Source of the DNA: Melanocharis versteri
Taxonomy: Eukaryota; Chordata; Aves; Passeriformes; Melanocharitidae
Length of the DNA stretch: 64,000 nucleotides
NCBI GenBank assembly: GCA_013397845.1
Contig: VZTG01001540.1
Location: 758,754-822,753, forward strand
Reading direction: 5' to 3'
Part shown: positions 37,420-49,100 of the stretch, in pieces
How positions within the stretch are numbered: the stretch's first letter is position 1
Layout: the number at the start of each line of letters is the position of its first letter
Notes under the pieces: model-generated
What the model saw: only the letters and a program-made list of their open reading frames with translations
Told to the model about the DNA's origin: nothing
Database searches by the model: none
Position numbers and translations under genes: made by a program

Positions 37420-38929
37420 ATCCTTTTTGTCTTCTCAGGATTTGAAGTAGTTTAACATTTTTTCCTCTCCCAAAATGCTAGAATATTATACTATTCATGT
37501 TGTGCCTCCATACTGTTCCATACTGTGCTTCAAGGATGCTTTGATTGATGAGGCCTGCTTTCTGGATGTTTTTTTCCTCCTCTGTTTTATAACCAAAATT
37601 GTCAATCCTCTTCTCAGACCTAGTAAATAATGAGATCAGTCACTGTGTAGTTGTCAGAAAATCAAGGACAGTGACTGAAAAACCTGGACTACAGGGGAGG
37701 GATATTTCATATAGTCAAAGAAAAATCCTGGGTCTGCTCAGACAGATTGAAGGACTGCACTAGGGATGTTTACCAAAGCTAATGCTTGGTTTAAGGGCCT
37801 AGTCCTCTAACACCTCAAATCATCAATAAAAAAGGAGATATGTCCATCCAAACAAAGTGGGTGAAATAGGCTTTACTTTCAGTTGCCTCATCTTTTTCTG
37901 GTCACCCTGTGGTTAAAGTAATAAAAAAATTATAAGAAATATTGATCGTTGGAGATTTTGTCCAGTTCATTCCCTGAATACTGCCAGGAGACAACAGTTT
38001 GGAGAGAAAAGTGGCATCATATCCTTCTGTGCCACAAGTGAAACCTGTCAACTGAAATAAGGTAGGCAGTTGTAGTGTCCACACTTGGAGAAAGGCATTG
38101 AAAAACTAAAAAGGCTTCACAAACACATTTCAAGAATCACCAGGGGTCCATAAAACTCAGTGTTACAAGGAGAGACACCCAAGAGAAGATTCAATATCAA
38201 TAAAGGTTGAGAGATTTGGTGAGTTCTATTGTTCCTCCTGGTAGAGGACTTTTAGTCCAGAGGTAAAAAGGTATAATAAACCTTAGTGGTGAGAAGCTGC
38301 ATCTAGTTCCAAGGAAGAAAATGTACATTTTTTAGTAGTGGAAGGAAGTGCTTCTACCCGGATGAATTGATGGGAGAGACGTGGGAGTTTTAAGTTATTT
38401 TATGTTTAGTTAAGTTTCAAGGCCCCAGCTGCCTGCTCTGCCCTGCTGCTGCTGGTGACTGCTCTTATGAGAGCCTACAGAAGGAGGTGAGTGGCTGTAT
38501 CCCAGGTATTCTGGGCTAAATCTGTTTTTTTGAGTCAAACTCATCTTCACTGGTGACTGCAGCTGCCCTCTCAGGGAAGTGGGAATTTTATAATGGTGAA
38601 TTACCTTAACAATGTTTGCCAGAGCGGGTGGGTTGTGTCCTCAATGCTCTGAAAGTACAACCTGTAAGACCTGGTTGACACTCACTACCTGTCACTTGGT
38701 GAAATAATTGTGATGAAGCAGGCTGGAGGCGATCTCAAAGGTGAGATGTTGAAATTAGCTAACCTCATGGTTTTAACTGGATCCCAGCTCCAAGGTCACT
38801 TCTCATCTGGTACAGCATTGATGTGACAAGGAAAGCTGGGTACCTGTGCCAGGGAGATAATTAGGTACAGATTGGTTGAACATAAGATATAGGTAAAGTT
38901 GTGCTAGGATACATCATGTGGATGTATGA

Positions 38930-39492
38930 ACAACAACACAAGCCAGCAGTGCACCCTTGCAACCAATGCCGTCTGGGGCTGTGAGGGGGAGTGCTGTCAG
39001 CTGGTGAGGGAAGGGACCCTCCCCTCTGTTCAGCACTGGTGGCACACTTTGGGAGTGCTGGGACCAGTTCTGGACACCCCAGTAGAAGGGAAGCATGGAT
39101 ATACTGGAGTGGGCCCAGTGAAGGACCATGAAAGGATTGAGGCATCTGATGTACGAGAGGCTGTAAATACCTGATGAGGGGAGTAATGGCAAAGGAATCA
39201 GGCGCTTCTCAGTGACGCCCAGTGGCAGGACAAGAAGCAATGGACACACTTTGAAATACAGGAAATTCCATTTAAACATAAGAGAACACTTGTTACTGTG
39301 CAGATGATCAAAGACAAGAAATTTGCCCAGGGAGGTTGAAGAATCTGCATCCTTGGAGATACTCTAAAATGTAATTGGACACGGTCCTGAACAACCTACC
39401 CTAGCTGACCCTGCTTGAGCAGGTGAGTGTTGGCCCAGACGGTATCGAGAGGTCCCTGGGACTTCAGACATTCTGTGGTTCTGTGATACTGG
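38930..39492 (+). mobile_element. CR1 LINE fragment, diverged
   Basis: It starts in the ORF2 3' region (SQQCTL, then ATNA) and continues through degenerate C-terminal and 3' UTR segments (CCCAGGGAGGTTGAAGAATC, CATCCTTGGAGATACTC) to TTCTGTGGTTCTGTGAT. It is older and more diverged than the 31.0 kb copy. Confidence 0.85.
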
Positions 39493-40399
39493 AATGCATA
39501 TTATGGACAAGGAATGCTGGAGCTGATGACACTGGTCCTACTGATGACACTGTGACATTTGAATTCTCATGTATGCATATCTCATGTATGTATGTTTTGA
39601 TTAGGACTTTTAGTGTGGCATCAGCAGTCAACTGCTGTTGAATAACCCCTTTACTTCTTATGGGCTTCTTTTGTTATGTCCTGTTGCATTTTAGGACTCA
39701 GCCCCAGATCTAGATATTTGGTTCTGGTTTTGGTTTTCAGGTGCATGAGCTTGCATTAGTGCTCACATCTGAAGTAACAAAACTGGACAATTTTTTTATC
39801 TTGACAATTGATCAGTCAGTCTGTATAATAGAACTTTACTGTTTTTCATATTAGCAGCAATTTGTGTGTCATATTGCAAATTTTATGTACAGCGATGCAG
39901 TTCTCATCGAGGACATTGAATTGTATTGAAATGTATTGAAAAAACTTGTACCAAAAATATTCTTCCATAAATTTGAAAAATATGCAATCCCTTGAAATGA
40001 AAACACTTCAGCTATAGTATATTTTTATGACCTAGTTGTTAACCAGTTTTAAAAATTAACATGTAATATGCTACATCGATTTTTGTTTATCGTTGTTTTT
40101 AAGACAAGATTATGTCAAATATTTGGCAAAGACGCTATTTCAGCCACAATCTTCATTATCAGTCTAATGCTTAATCTCATTAAACCAGTATCAAATTTGT
40201 TTGACAGTCTAGGTTCCTGGGAAACTGTGTCGGCTGACGTTAATAAACCCATAATCCGTTAATTCCTTCATTAGTATCCCATATCAGCATTTCTGTTCGT
40301 TTGCTTGATGACACTTGCTAGCTAAAGCTGCCTGTAGTTACCCAAGCGATTATATTTATTGCCTGAAAAGGCTGGTTCGACATTAACTTTTTCCGTACA
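39493..40399. other. Intergenic A/T-rich sequence before an orphan CpG island
   Basis: No repeats are recognised. From about 40010 the sequence has homeodomain-like TTAAT/ATTAG words and retained CpGs, which may mark a regulatory element, but nothing is proven. Confidence 0.4.
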
Positions 40400-40700
40400 A
40401 GGTCTGAAATTCGAATTACCGCGGTGCCATTGCCAAGGGCCCTGACAGCAGAAGCACAGGATTGCCGAGCAGGCCATTTTGTCTTCGGTTTCTTGACCCT
40501 TCTCCACTTCCTTCAAGGCGACGGAAGGTTTTTGTCGCTCGCCCTGGCACCGCGTCCCGGAGCTGCGGGTGCCCGGTGCCGGCGGGGCGGCGGGCGCAGG
40601 AGCGCGGCGATGCTCTAGATGGGGCTTCAGCACCGGCAGAGGCAGCGAATAAAACCAGCCCTGAAAGGCGGTGGACGGACTGGAAACAGCGTCGTCCCGC
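40400..40700. promoter_or_regulatory. Small orphan CpG island
   Basis: Between 40515 and 40615 I count about 17 CpG dinucleotides in roughly 100 bases, in an otherwise A/T-rich intergenic region. CpGs are also retained in the A/T-rich flank at 40230-40430 (for example TTCGAATTACCGCGGT). A degraded CR1 begins just after it at 40.76 kb, but the island lies outside recognisable CR1 sequence. It could be the promoter of an unannotated or non-coding transcript, or a regulatory element. No coding exon is recognisable. Confidence 0.5.
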
Positions 40701-40759
40701 CTTTGAATTCGTCCTTCTTCCTTTCATCCAACTGCCTCTTTTCACAAGGGCTTGCTGGT

Positions 40760-41765
40760 GACTAGAGACATCCCGCAAGGATGGAGCCTGGAGCCAGCAT
40801 TGTTTAGTGTCTTTATTATTGAGCTGGCCAAGGGATGGAGTTTGTTGGGGCTTTGGGTGTATATTCCCACTTCCTGAGGTTTGGTTCTTGGGCTGGGGGC
40901 TCGTTCCGTGCCTGTGCAGCCAAGAGTGGCCCCTGGGGAGCGGGGGAGCTCTCCAATGTGCTGTGGAGGGGGTGCAGCCGGGGCCAACCCTTGCCGTCGG
41001 CAGCTGCTTTCAGCCGCCTGTCTTCTGCCACGGGCACTGTCCTGCAGATGGGACCTCAGCTCATGCACGGGCAGCACCGTGGCTGTGAAACAGCCTGGTG
41101 ACCGCGGGCTCTGCGCTGACCCCATCGCCCAGCCCTGGCCTCAGCCAGTGGGACTCTGCAGTCCCCACCGTCACCCTTGGGGACAGAGTAACCCCATGAG
41201 GCAAGCATGGGCCAGGATGCAGTTCTCCAGAAAAAACCCTGGGATCCTAGTGATGAACATGACTCAGCAATGTGCCTTGGGATCTCCAGTACAAGAAAAA
41301 CATTTAAAACCCGGATTGAGTCCTGTAAAGGACCAGCAAGCCAGTGAGGAGCTGGAACACAGGATATTCAAGGGGAGACTGAGGCTGCTGGGTTTGCTCA
41401 GCCTGCAGAAGAGATGCTTCAGGGAGAATTTAGTGCTGTCTGCTGTTACCTGCTGGGAGGATGTGGGGAAGATTTATCCACACTCTTCCCAAGGTGCCCA
41501 GTGGAAGGATGAGAGGCAGCTGAACACACATTGCAACATGGGGAATTCTGACCAGATGGTAGGAAAAAGTTGTTCACCACGAGGGTGGTCAAACACTGAA
41601 GAAGGATACCCAGAAAGGTTTTGGAGTCTTCAGCCTTGGAGATATTAAAACCTGAACTGGACACAGCCCCAGGCATCCCAACCTAGTTGCCCTTACTTTG
41701 TCTGACTGCTAGCCTCCAGAAGTCCCTTCCAAACCATGTTAGTCTGTAATGCTGTGATTCTGAAA
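40760..41765 (+). mobile_element. CR1 LINE fragment including reverse transcriptase remnant
   Basis: At 40767 a frame reads DIPQGWSLEP, then ALFSVFI, a decayed form of the RT motif PQG followed by a hydrophobic stretch. Farther along, near 41248-41280, GILVMNMTQQCALG matches the downstream ORF2 region, and GLLSLQKRCF near 41390 matches a later one. The 3' end is GTAATGCTGTGATTCTGA. Between these markers the sequence is shorter than a full CR1, so internal deletion is likely. It is unusually G+C-rich at 40870-41180. Confidence 0.8.
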
Positions 41766-44502
41766 TTGTGTTGCTGTTTCCAAGCTGGCAGTGTGCTGTG
41801 GCCTCTGCTGCCTCCCCAAGCATGCACAGGGATCATTGTGGAGAGTGCTAGCTGAACCATGAAAGCCATGGCACTGGCTGTGGCCACATTTTCACAGGAA
41901 AGGAGACAGAGTTCTAGTTCTGAAATAGTTTAAGTAAATAAACACAGTTTCCTAAAATATAAATTCAGAAAATAAAACCATCTCTTTATTTTCATGCAAG
42001 TGCTGTTAGCTCATTCATTCTGTTCATCTGATTTATGACAATAGTTACAAATGTGAAATCCTGATCCTTCTCAGGTTGTGTTCTGGACAGGTATCATCAG
42101 TGGCTTGTACACACCAGTACAACTAAATACAAATATCTTTTCATTAGCAGAGATATTTCCTTTGTACTTTTGTAGATTGAAACCTCTTTTTGAAACTGAA
42201 ATTTCAGGACCAAACTAAAGAGTTCTTAACATTTGACTGATTTCCTATAATAACACATTTGGCTAATTACTAATTCCTTATTTTTGGTTAAGATCAATTC
42301 ATTTCAAGATTTATGAAACATGATGACTTTAAGGATTGCTCAGTTTTTCACATACAGATGACAGTATTTACTTTATACATATTTTTAAGAAGGTTTTCTG
42401 GAGAAACTGAGGAAGCTGAGAATCTTTCCTGCACCTTCCAAGTTAACAGTGTTGTTCCTAGTGAGAGAATGTAAGCCAAAGGAAGTTAAAATGCCCTGCC
42501 ATCAGCCTTTCTCTGTTTAATCTATTAGCCACTCAGCTGTATAATGTATTATCTGTCACACAGTGATAAGCAGCTTAGCTCTCTGAGATCATATTAAATA
42601 TGTTTGGTTTAGCCTAATTCTGCAGCGCTCCGTGAGGAGATACCCTGATGTCCACCTGGAGTGGAGCCCTTTTGAAACCAGTGCAGCCCTGCACAAAGAT
42701 GGGACCCTCCTCCATGGCTCATGGCCTTGGAGAAGAATATTCTCACTGTGTTCCTTCTTTTCTAAAACCCTTTCTTCAGTTCCTGTTCATGCACTTTGAG
42801 GAATGAAATATTCAAGTGAGCCCATGCCCTAGAAAACAAAAATATCCCTGTCGCAGATCATCCAGAAGTTTATAGGTTAGAACTGCCTTGATCTTGTTTA
42901 ACAAGCTCTGCTGGAAAAATGTATTTAAAAAGAACCCCTACCCTGCATTTTCTATACCTTAAAAGTACATCTATCTAATATTTTGTTAATAGTTCATTGG
43001 AAATTTGACATCACATCTACTCCCTATATTGTCTTTAATTACTTGTAAAATTCATGTCACCTTGAAAAAAACCTTGAAGCCTGCTGAAAGTCCTGACACT
43101 AATGCATAGCTAAGGTAGCAGTCTTTGCCTTTTTTTGCCACCTCTCTGAGGTGGATGGGATAAAGACTGTGTAATGACAGATCCTCTCAGCCCCTTCTCC
43201 ACAGTGACTCCAAGTGTTCCTGGCATGGATGCATGGACTCCTTTGCTGTTCAGGGAGCTCCATCTGCAGCTCAGTGATCACAAGCTGGATTTTAACCAAT
43301 AGATATAAATAGATTTGATGGAAGGGATGAATGTGATAGTCATCCCTAGACAGTCACTGCCAAGAAAACTGCAATATTATTACAAAAAAATTCAAAATGT
43401 TGGGCTTTTTTGGAGGGGCAGAATGGGGACAAACTGAAGGGGAAAGCAGCAGTTAAGGCAGATGTAGAACTTTAAAATAGTATTAACTGATATTAATATT
43501 GAATAAATATAAGAAATACAGCACTGGCTAAAATGCAGGTCTACCAATACTGGTGGGTGACCCTGAACTAAGAATTGGTGAATACTGCTTGTGGTAGGAA
43601 AAGTAGAATGAGCACAAGTTTCTGCTTTTTTATCTTGACATTTCTGTTCATTCTTTGCATATTTTAAAACACAATCTCAGCCCTCAGTTCATCAGCTTAA
43701 AAAAAAAAGGCTGCTGCTCAGGCTTCCTCTCCTTATAAATTCTAAAATGACTATTTTAAGGGTATTGCATGCACTCCTTTTGGTGGGAAATTACATTTAA
43801 CGTTGGAGTTAAAGGTCATATGACCTCACACAAGATGGGTGCCAGTGCTGAGAAAACTGAATAGAGTGGTACAATTTCCACAGGATTTAAAATTAACCTC
43901 ATTGGATGATGGGCTTACATTTCTAATCCGATATATCAGCTAAATATAGACTTCAAAGACTATTTCTTTCCATGTAAATAATCACTGCAGGCTAAAAATG
44001 AGCAAAAATTTTAAAAAAGAGAGAAAAATACTAAATTAAATTATAGATAATCTGCCATCTTGCTAGAATATTGATCTGAAACTGCACATACAAAAGGTGC
44101 CTGCAAGGAAGAGAAGGCAAAAGGAGAAAAAATAAAGGGCAAAATTATGATGTTTGGATATATATTTATAGAGGGAGAGTTTCTGATGCTGTCAGCAATT
44201 TCTGTCAAAGATCTACCTTCAGAGGCATCACTGTTGACTTTCAAACATTTCCTGTTTTATTACTGCATTTTAATAATTAACTATGAATGGCGTCCCTGAA
44301 TGATCTGCAAGAGTTATGAATCATTCATTATTACTAAAACAAACTTTTTTTTTCTTTCCAAAAGAATAGCAAAAGGACAGCAAAACTTTTAGAAAAGAAC
44401 TAATGATTTAGGAAATGCTACAAATCAATACTGCAAAAAACTCCACGGTCACAGAAGGAAACAGGGAGTGGGGAGCTGAGATTAAGACTGTATGCAGGAT
44501 TG

Positions 44503-44545
44503 CTTTTTTTTTTTTTTCTTTTTGTTTTGTTTTGTTTCTTTCCTC
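44503..44545 (+). repeat. Poly(T) and TTTTG microsatellite
   Basis: A T run of about 14 followed by an imperfect (TTTTG)n. Confidence 0.85.
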
Positions 44546-45056
44546 CTCTAGTCTCCTGAATTCCTGCAGAATATAAATATCATAAAATATATTATGTAGG
44601 CAGATGTAACTTGAATTTAGTTAGTCCATACTAATATTCTGTAGATAAGAGAGATGCTTCTGTGCAAGAACCAGCTCTATGGCACTAAACCCATTTGGAA
44701 ACAGTATTTAATTTCCCATATTAAAGCAAGACATGAATTTCCATGTGACAAAAAAAGATTTGCTTCACTGACAAAAGTTCCTATCTCTGTTGGAATTCAG
44801 CAAGTTCCAGACATAGGAGAAATATTATAACCCAGCTTACTTGGTTTTATTTGTTAGTGTAACTTGTACCAAGACATATAAATAGCCTTTAGTTCCTGGG
44901 GAAGCTCACAGTACTGTTTTTGATCAGTCTCATGAGAAATTTGCTCTGAATACTTAAGGGGTTTATTCTTAAATACAGGAATTCCAGCCTTTGAGACAAA
45001 CTGTATCTTCAGTCATGATCTTCATTGTATCTTAGTCCCATAAAAATCATTCTCGT

Positions 45057-45080
45057 TGGTTCAACATCTATGTTGAACCA
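45057..45080. repeat. Near-perfect palindrome, 11-base arms
   Basis: TGGTTCAACAT, then CT, then ATGTTGAACCA: the arms are exact reverse complements with a two-base centre. Confidence 0.95.
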
Positions 45081-45719
45081 GATTCAATTCCAGACTAACG
45101 AGTGACGCAGCCCAGCCTTGGAAGTGGCAGCAGCATGGAGACAGCATGAAGATACCACAGGTAAAGCTGAGTCTGAGTAAGATGGAGATGTCTGTAGGTA
45201 TGAAGACCATGTCTAACATTTATTTACTGCTTGTCGTGCTTAATGGCTACATCGCAGATAGCGACAAAATGGAAAAGAAAATCCTAAAAGAAATATTGCA
45301 AGAGAGACTGTCTCTCAGAAGCTGCTTTCAAGAAGATATGCAAGATGCATATGATCCTCTGAGTTATTTTCTGCCTGCTGCAGCTAGGTTGGCTGCTAAA
45401 GTCAGAACCAGGCCAGGTTTCTCTAGGCCCGTGTCTCACCACTGGGTCATGCAATAGAAGGTTTTTAAGGCCCTTGCCAGTCATATTCTAAAAAGAAGTC
45501 TGCTCTTTGTGTTCATAATTATTCACGGTTGTCTCCCAGCCTGAATCTGCAACCCATCTTGGGGAGTATGTGTCTTTCACAAAAAAATCCCATTTATTTC
45601 ACTGAGTGCTACTTGTCTGAGTGAGGTCTACTCAGTGGGAATAAGGACTGCAGCTACAGGCTTTAGGGATTCTATGGGGATTTGAAATGAAAGATTTGAA
45701 CTGACTCTGTGGGTATATG

Positions 45720-45860
45720 AAGCGATATTTTTCCCTTCTGTGAAGTCTCCCATGAAGTCTTTGCTGGACCCTTTCTAGTCTTTGAACTGCTGATGATGTG
45801 AGGGGTCTCAGGAGGAACCCCCTCACACTGGCCTCCAGTGCAGTCTATTATGTAGTCCAA
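45720..45860 (-). mobile_element. Possible CR1 LINE ORF2 relic
   Basis: On the minus strand a frame reads AVQRLERVQQRLHGRLHRRE, resembling the CR1 ORF2 segment that contains LERVQRR. No tail is present. The match is short, so another LINE family or chance is possible. Confidence 0.4.
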
Positions 45861-46124
45861 AAACTCTGAGAATGGGTCTGCTGTATGTCCTATTATCTAG
45901 ATCCCATTGAAAAATATTGCATCCAATTATGATGCTATTGTGTTGAGTTTAATATTCCTCAGACCCTCCTAAACTTTAGTTAACATCATTAAGAAGTTAG
46001 TATTGAGTCAAAGTTGCCTCCTGTTGTTTTGAATAGGACTGGTGGGAGTAGAGGGAGTTTACATGTTGAAAGTGGACATCACAAATATTCACTCACTTAG
46101 GGTCTGAGAGAGCTGTTATATCAC

Positions 46125-46146
46125 ATTTGTCCATTTGTGGACAAAT
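46125..46146. repeat. Inverted repeat, 9-base arms, 4-base loop
   Basis: ATTTGTCCA, TTTG, TGGACAAAT: perfect arms. It is intergenic and A/T-rich, with no attached gene. Confidence 0.9.
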
Positions 46147-49100
46147 TGTGGTCAAAAGACAACTTTCTGTATACAAATTGTATAAGTACAAATGTTGTCT
46201 AAGTTTATACAAGTAAGGTTTTTAAAATACTGTAGCTTCTTTTCCAGGAGTTATCTAAGAGCAGCCTAGGCTGACCATGACTAAAATAGGTTATGACTGA
46301 GACAGGTATGCTGTCTAAAATAGGTTTAGCAGCATAGTTGCTTGGCCATACATTCATTAGTTATTTTATATCTGCTATTCTGAAAGTAATTTTAGTTCAG
46401 TCTAGCTACATTTAGAACAAATCAATGGCAGCTTTGACATGCTTACCCTTGCCATGCCATTAGCAGAGCAGCAGACTTGACCCTGCTGGCTACATGATGT
46501 CTGTTGCTTAGTGAAATAGAAAGTATGTCTCTTGAGAAGATGGTTTTGATGAATCCAGAAAATAATATTTCTTGCAGCAAGATTAGTTTTGCTAACCTCT
46601 CATAGCTTCTCATTTGGCTTGCCATGCTTGTTTTACAGATTTCCTATGAAAAGCAGTTGTGTGTGTTTCATCATCTTTTTCTAATTAATTAAAAAAACCC
46701 CAAACAAACGGGGCTGTATTAGCTTTTTGTTCTTACCATCCAGTTCATGCTCTGAATAGTCTGGAAGCTGTCCTAAGCTGAGCCTTCACTGACAAAAGTC
46801 ATACATACTTGTTGAGTCAACTAGCAGTTCTCCCAGTGGAAAAACAGGGATGCAAAGAATGTCATTGTTTTTCTGCAAAGAAGAGACGGTAAGATCAAGT
46901 GTGGCCAGGGGTAACAGTACTGAGTTCTGTAGCTAACTTTTGGGAAGTGCTAAAAATTCCACTTAGCATTTTCACCACTTTACATTTTACAACTGAACAA
47001 CAGTTGCAGGTTAATTAGCCCTCTATGGAAAATATTACTTTCCAACTGCTACCTCCCCAGTACCTTTACGGCAGGGGAAAATAAATCTCAGGTAGCTCCG
47101 AGACAGAGTAGCAGCTGCACCAAAGATCTGATCAGGGAAAACATTGTGCGGAAAACAGGAATGGAAATGCAAAATGTAACAAACTTTATTCTACAAGTCT
47201 AAAAGGAATAAACAAATATTAGCAAACTTTGCAGGGTTACACTACAAAAGAATACAAAATGTATATCTACTTTGACAGGCAGGTCTGTGTTTAGTTCAGA
47301 ACAGTTTGGGTTGAGACTTGTAAGGTGATGCATGGAAGGACAACGATTTCTCTACCCATCACCTGGCACACTGTATGGTTTCTCATTTATTTGGCTGTCT
47401 TTTAGTTTGGCTTACATTGCCTCCTCCATGTTCCTTTGTTCAGTGCATTGGTTGCACAGGCTGTATCTACACTAACCTGATTTCCATTCTGTGTGCTCCT
47501 GCTCTGAATCCAACATCTCTTCAGCTTCTGTCCAGGCAGTAAAGGGTCATCTTGGCTCAAACAGCCTATGACATTGCAAACACTTCCCACGTAGGTCAAT
47601 ACAGCCTGTCTGCAGCACAGGCCTAATCACTGCTGCCGCTCTTTCCTTTTCTGCCTTCTCCCTTGACCAGCTTCAGCTCCCACTTGCTAGTCTCCTCTCC
47701 AGAGTGAGTCATCCCCTCTCTAGTTTGGGAAACAGGACCCATGTGATTTCCCCACTCTTTCGTTCTCCTTGGCCCCTGCCCAAGAAGCTGGCAATGCCCA
47801 ATGTCAGGGCATCACTGCCCTGGTCCAGAAGAATGCCAGCAGGTTGGCAGCAGCTGTCTGCCCTGCTTTTACGGAGTTCAGTTCATGCTGCTTGTGCCTC
47901 CTGTCCATGGGGAAGGGCTCTGTCAGCTCCCTGTCACCTTCTGCAGAGAGATGGGCTACAACTGAGACAGGGTAGGGGCCAGCAGACCACACCTGGGCCA
48001 TCCACGCTGCACATGTGGACACCTTTAGCCCCTGAGATGAGGATTAAGGGTGGGCCAAAGATTTTTTTCTGATGGTTCCTAAAGATTGTGTCAAACCTGT
48101 GGCTGAGTACAGTCTTGTGTCCCCTCAGTGGGAGAGTGGCCTCCACCTGTGGGCTTGAACCCATGCTTGAAATGCAGTGCACACATAATCTTTATCCTCA
48201 AATTTACATCAGCTTTCCACATTTGAGATGTCTCCCTACCTCTCTGTTCTGTGAAACATCTAAAAAAACTCCTAAATACTATAAAAATAATAACTATTCT
48301 TAGCTCACTTAGTGCATACACTTTAGGAAAGTTGCCAAAATTCATGTACTCAACTGCTCCTTATTCTCCACAAGATTACTCTCTTTTTGTCCTTGCATAT
48401 GTAAATATTATTGCTGACCCACTTCTGCATCCTGCAAGAAATGAGTCTTCTAAAGTGCCTTGTCAGAGTGGAACTGAACAGATATGGGAAAACAGCTGAA
48501 AAAAAGCCAAAATGAATGTGGTGGTAGATTGTTTTTCCAAGGGCTTGGCAGAAGGTCCCTCCTGGAAAGGGCTGGCAGGAATGTAAGGCTCTATGGCTGC
48601 TCTTTGAGTGCACTTCACATCTTGAGTGCTTGCTAATTTAGGTTTCATTGGAACTGCAGATGGGGAAATAAGATTTGTGGGCCTTTCATCCCTCATCCTT
48701 CTGCAGTAATGTCGAGAATTACCAAAGCTTATTTTAACCAGCAGAAATACGGATGCAAACCTACTGGACTTGATATTGTTGGGCCTGATTTGCTTGCAGT
48801 ATCTTGTGTTGAAAGTGTAGACAGGGTAGAAGGCTTGACACTGACTGAAACCTGCCTGAATTCCTGCTCCTCAGTCAGAGCCACCAACTTCAGCAACAGT
48901 GGGTCTTTAAAGACACGAGTAGAAAACGAACTCTAGAACGTCTTACACAATGGAGCTGGAAGTTTAAGGAATGATGACTGATTTAATACAGAACATGAAA
49001 GATGTTTTAATCTCCAGGTTCAGTTGACTGAGCAAGTCAGATGACTGACCTATATCAGATGTGGAATTTCACAGGAAAATGTTTTTCTTTTCAAAGGTCC

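Larger units (their letters stand above)
31770..38929. other. Intergenic, no gene seen
   Basis: A/T-rich sequence with two short CR1 tail relics and one local duplication (listed separately). No exon with family resemblance was found on either strand. Confidence 0.6.
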
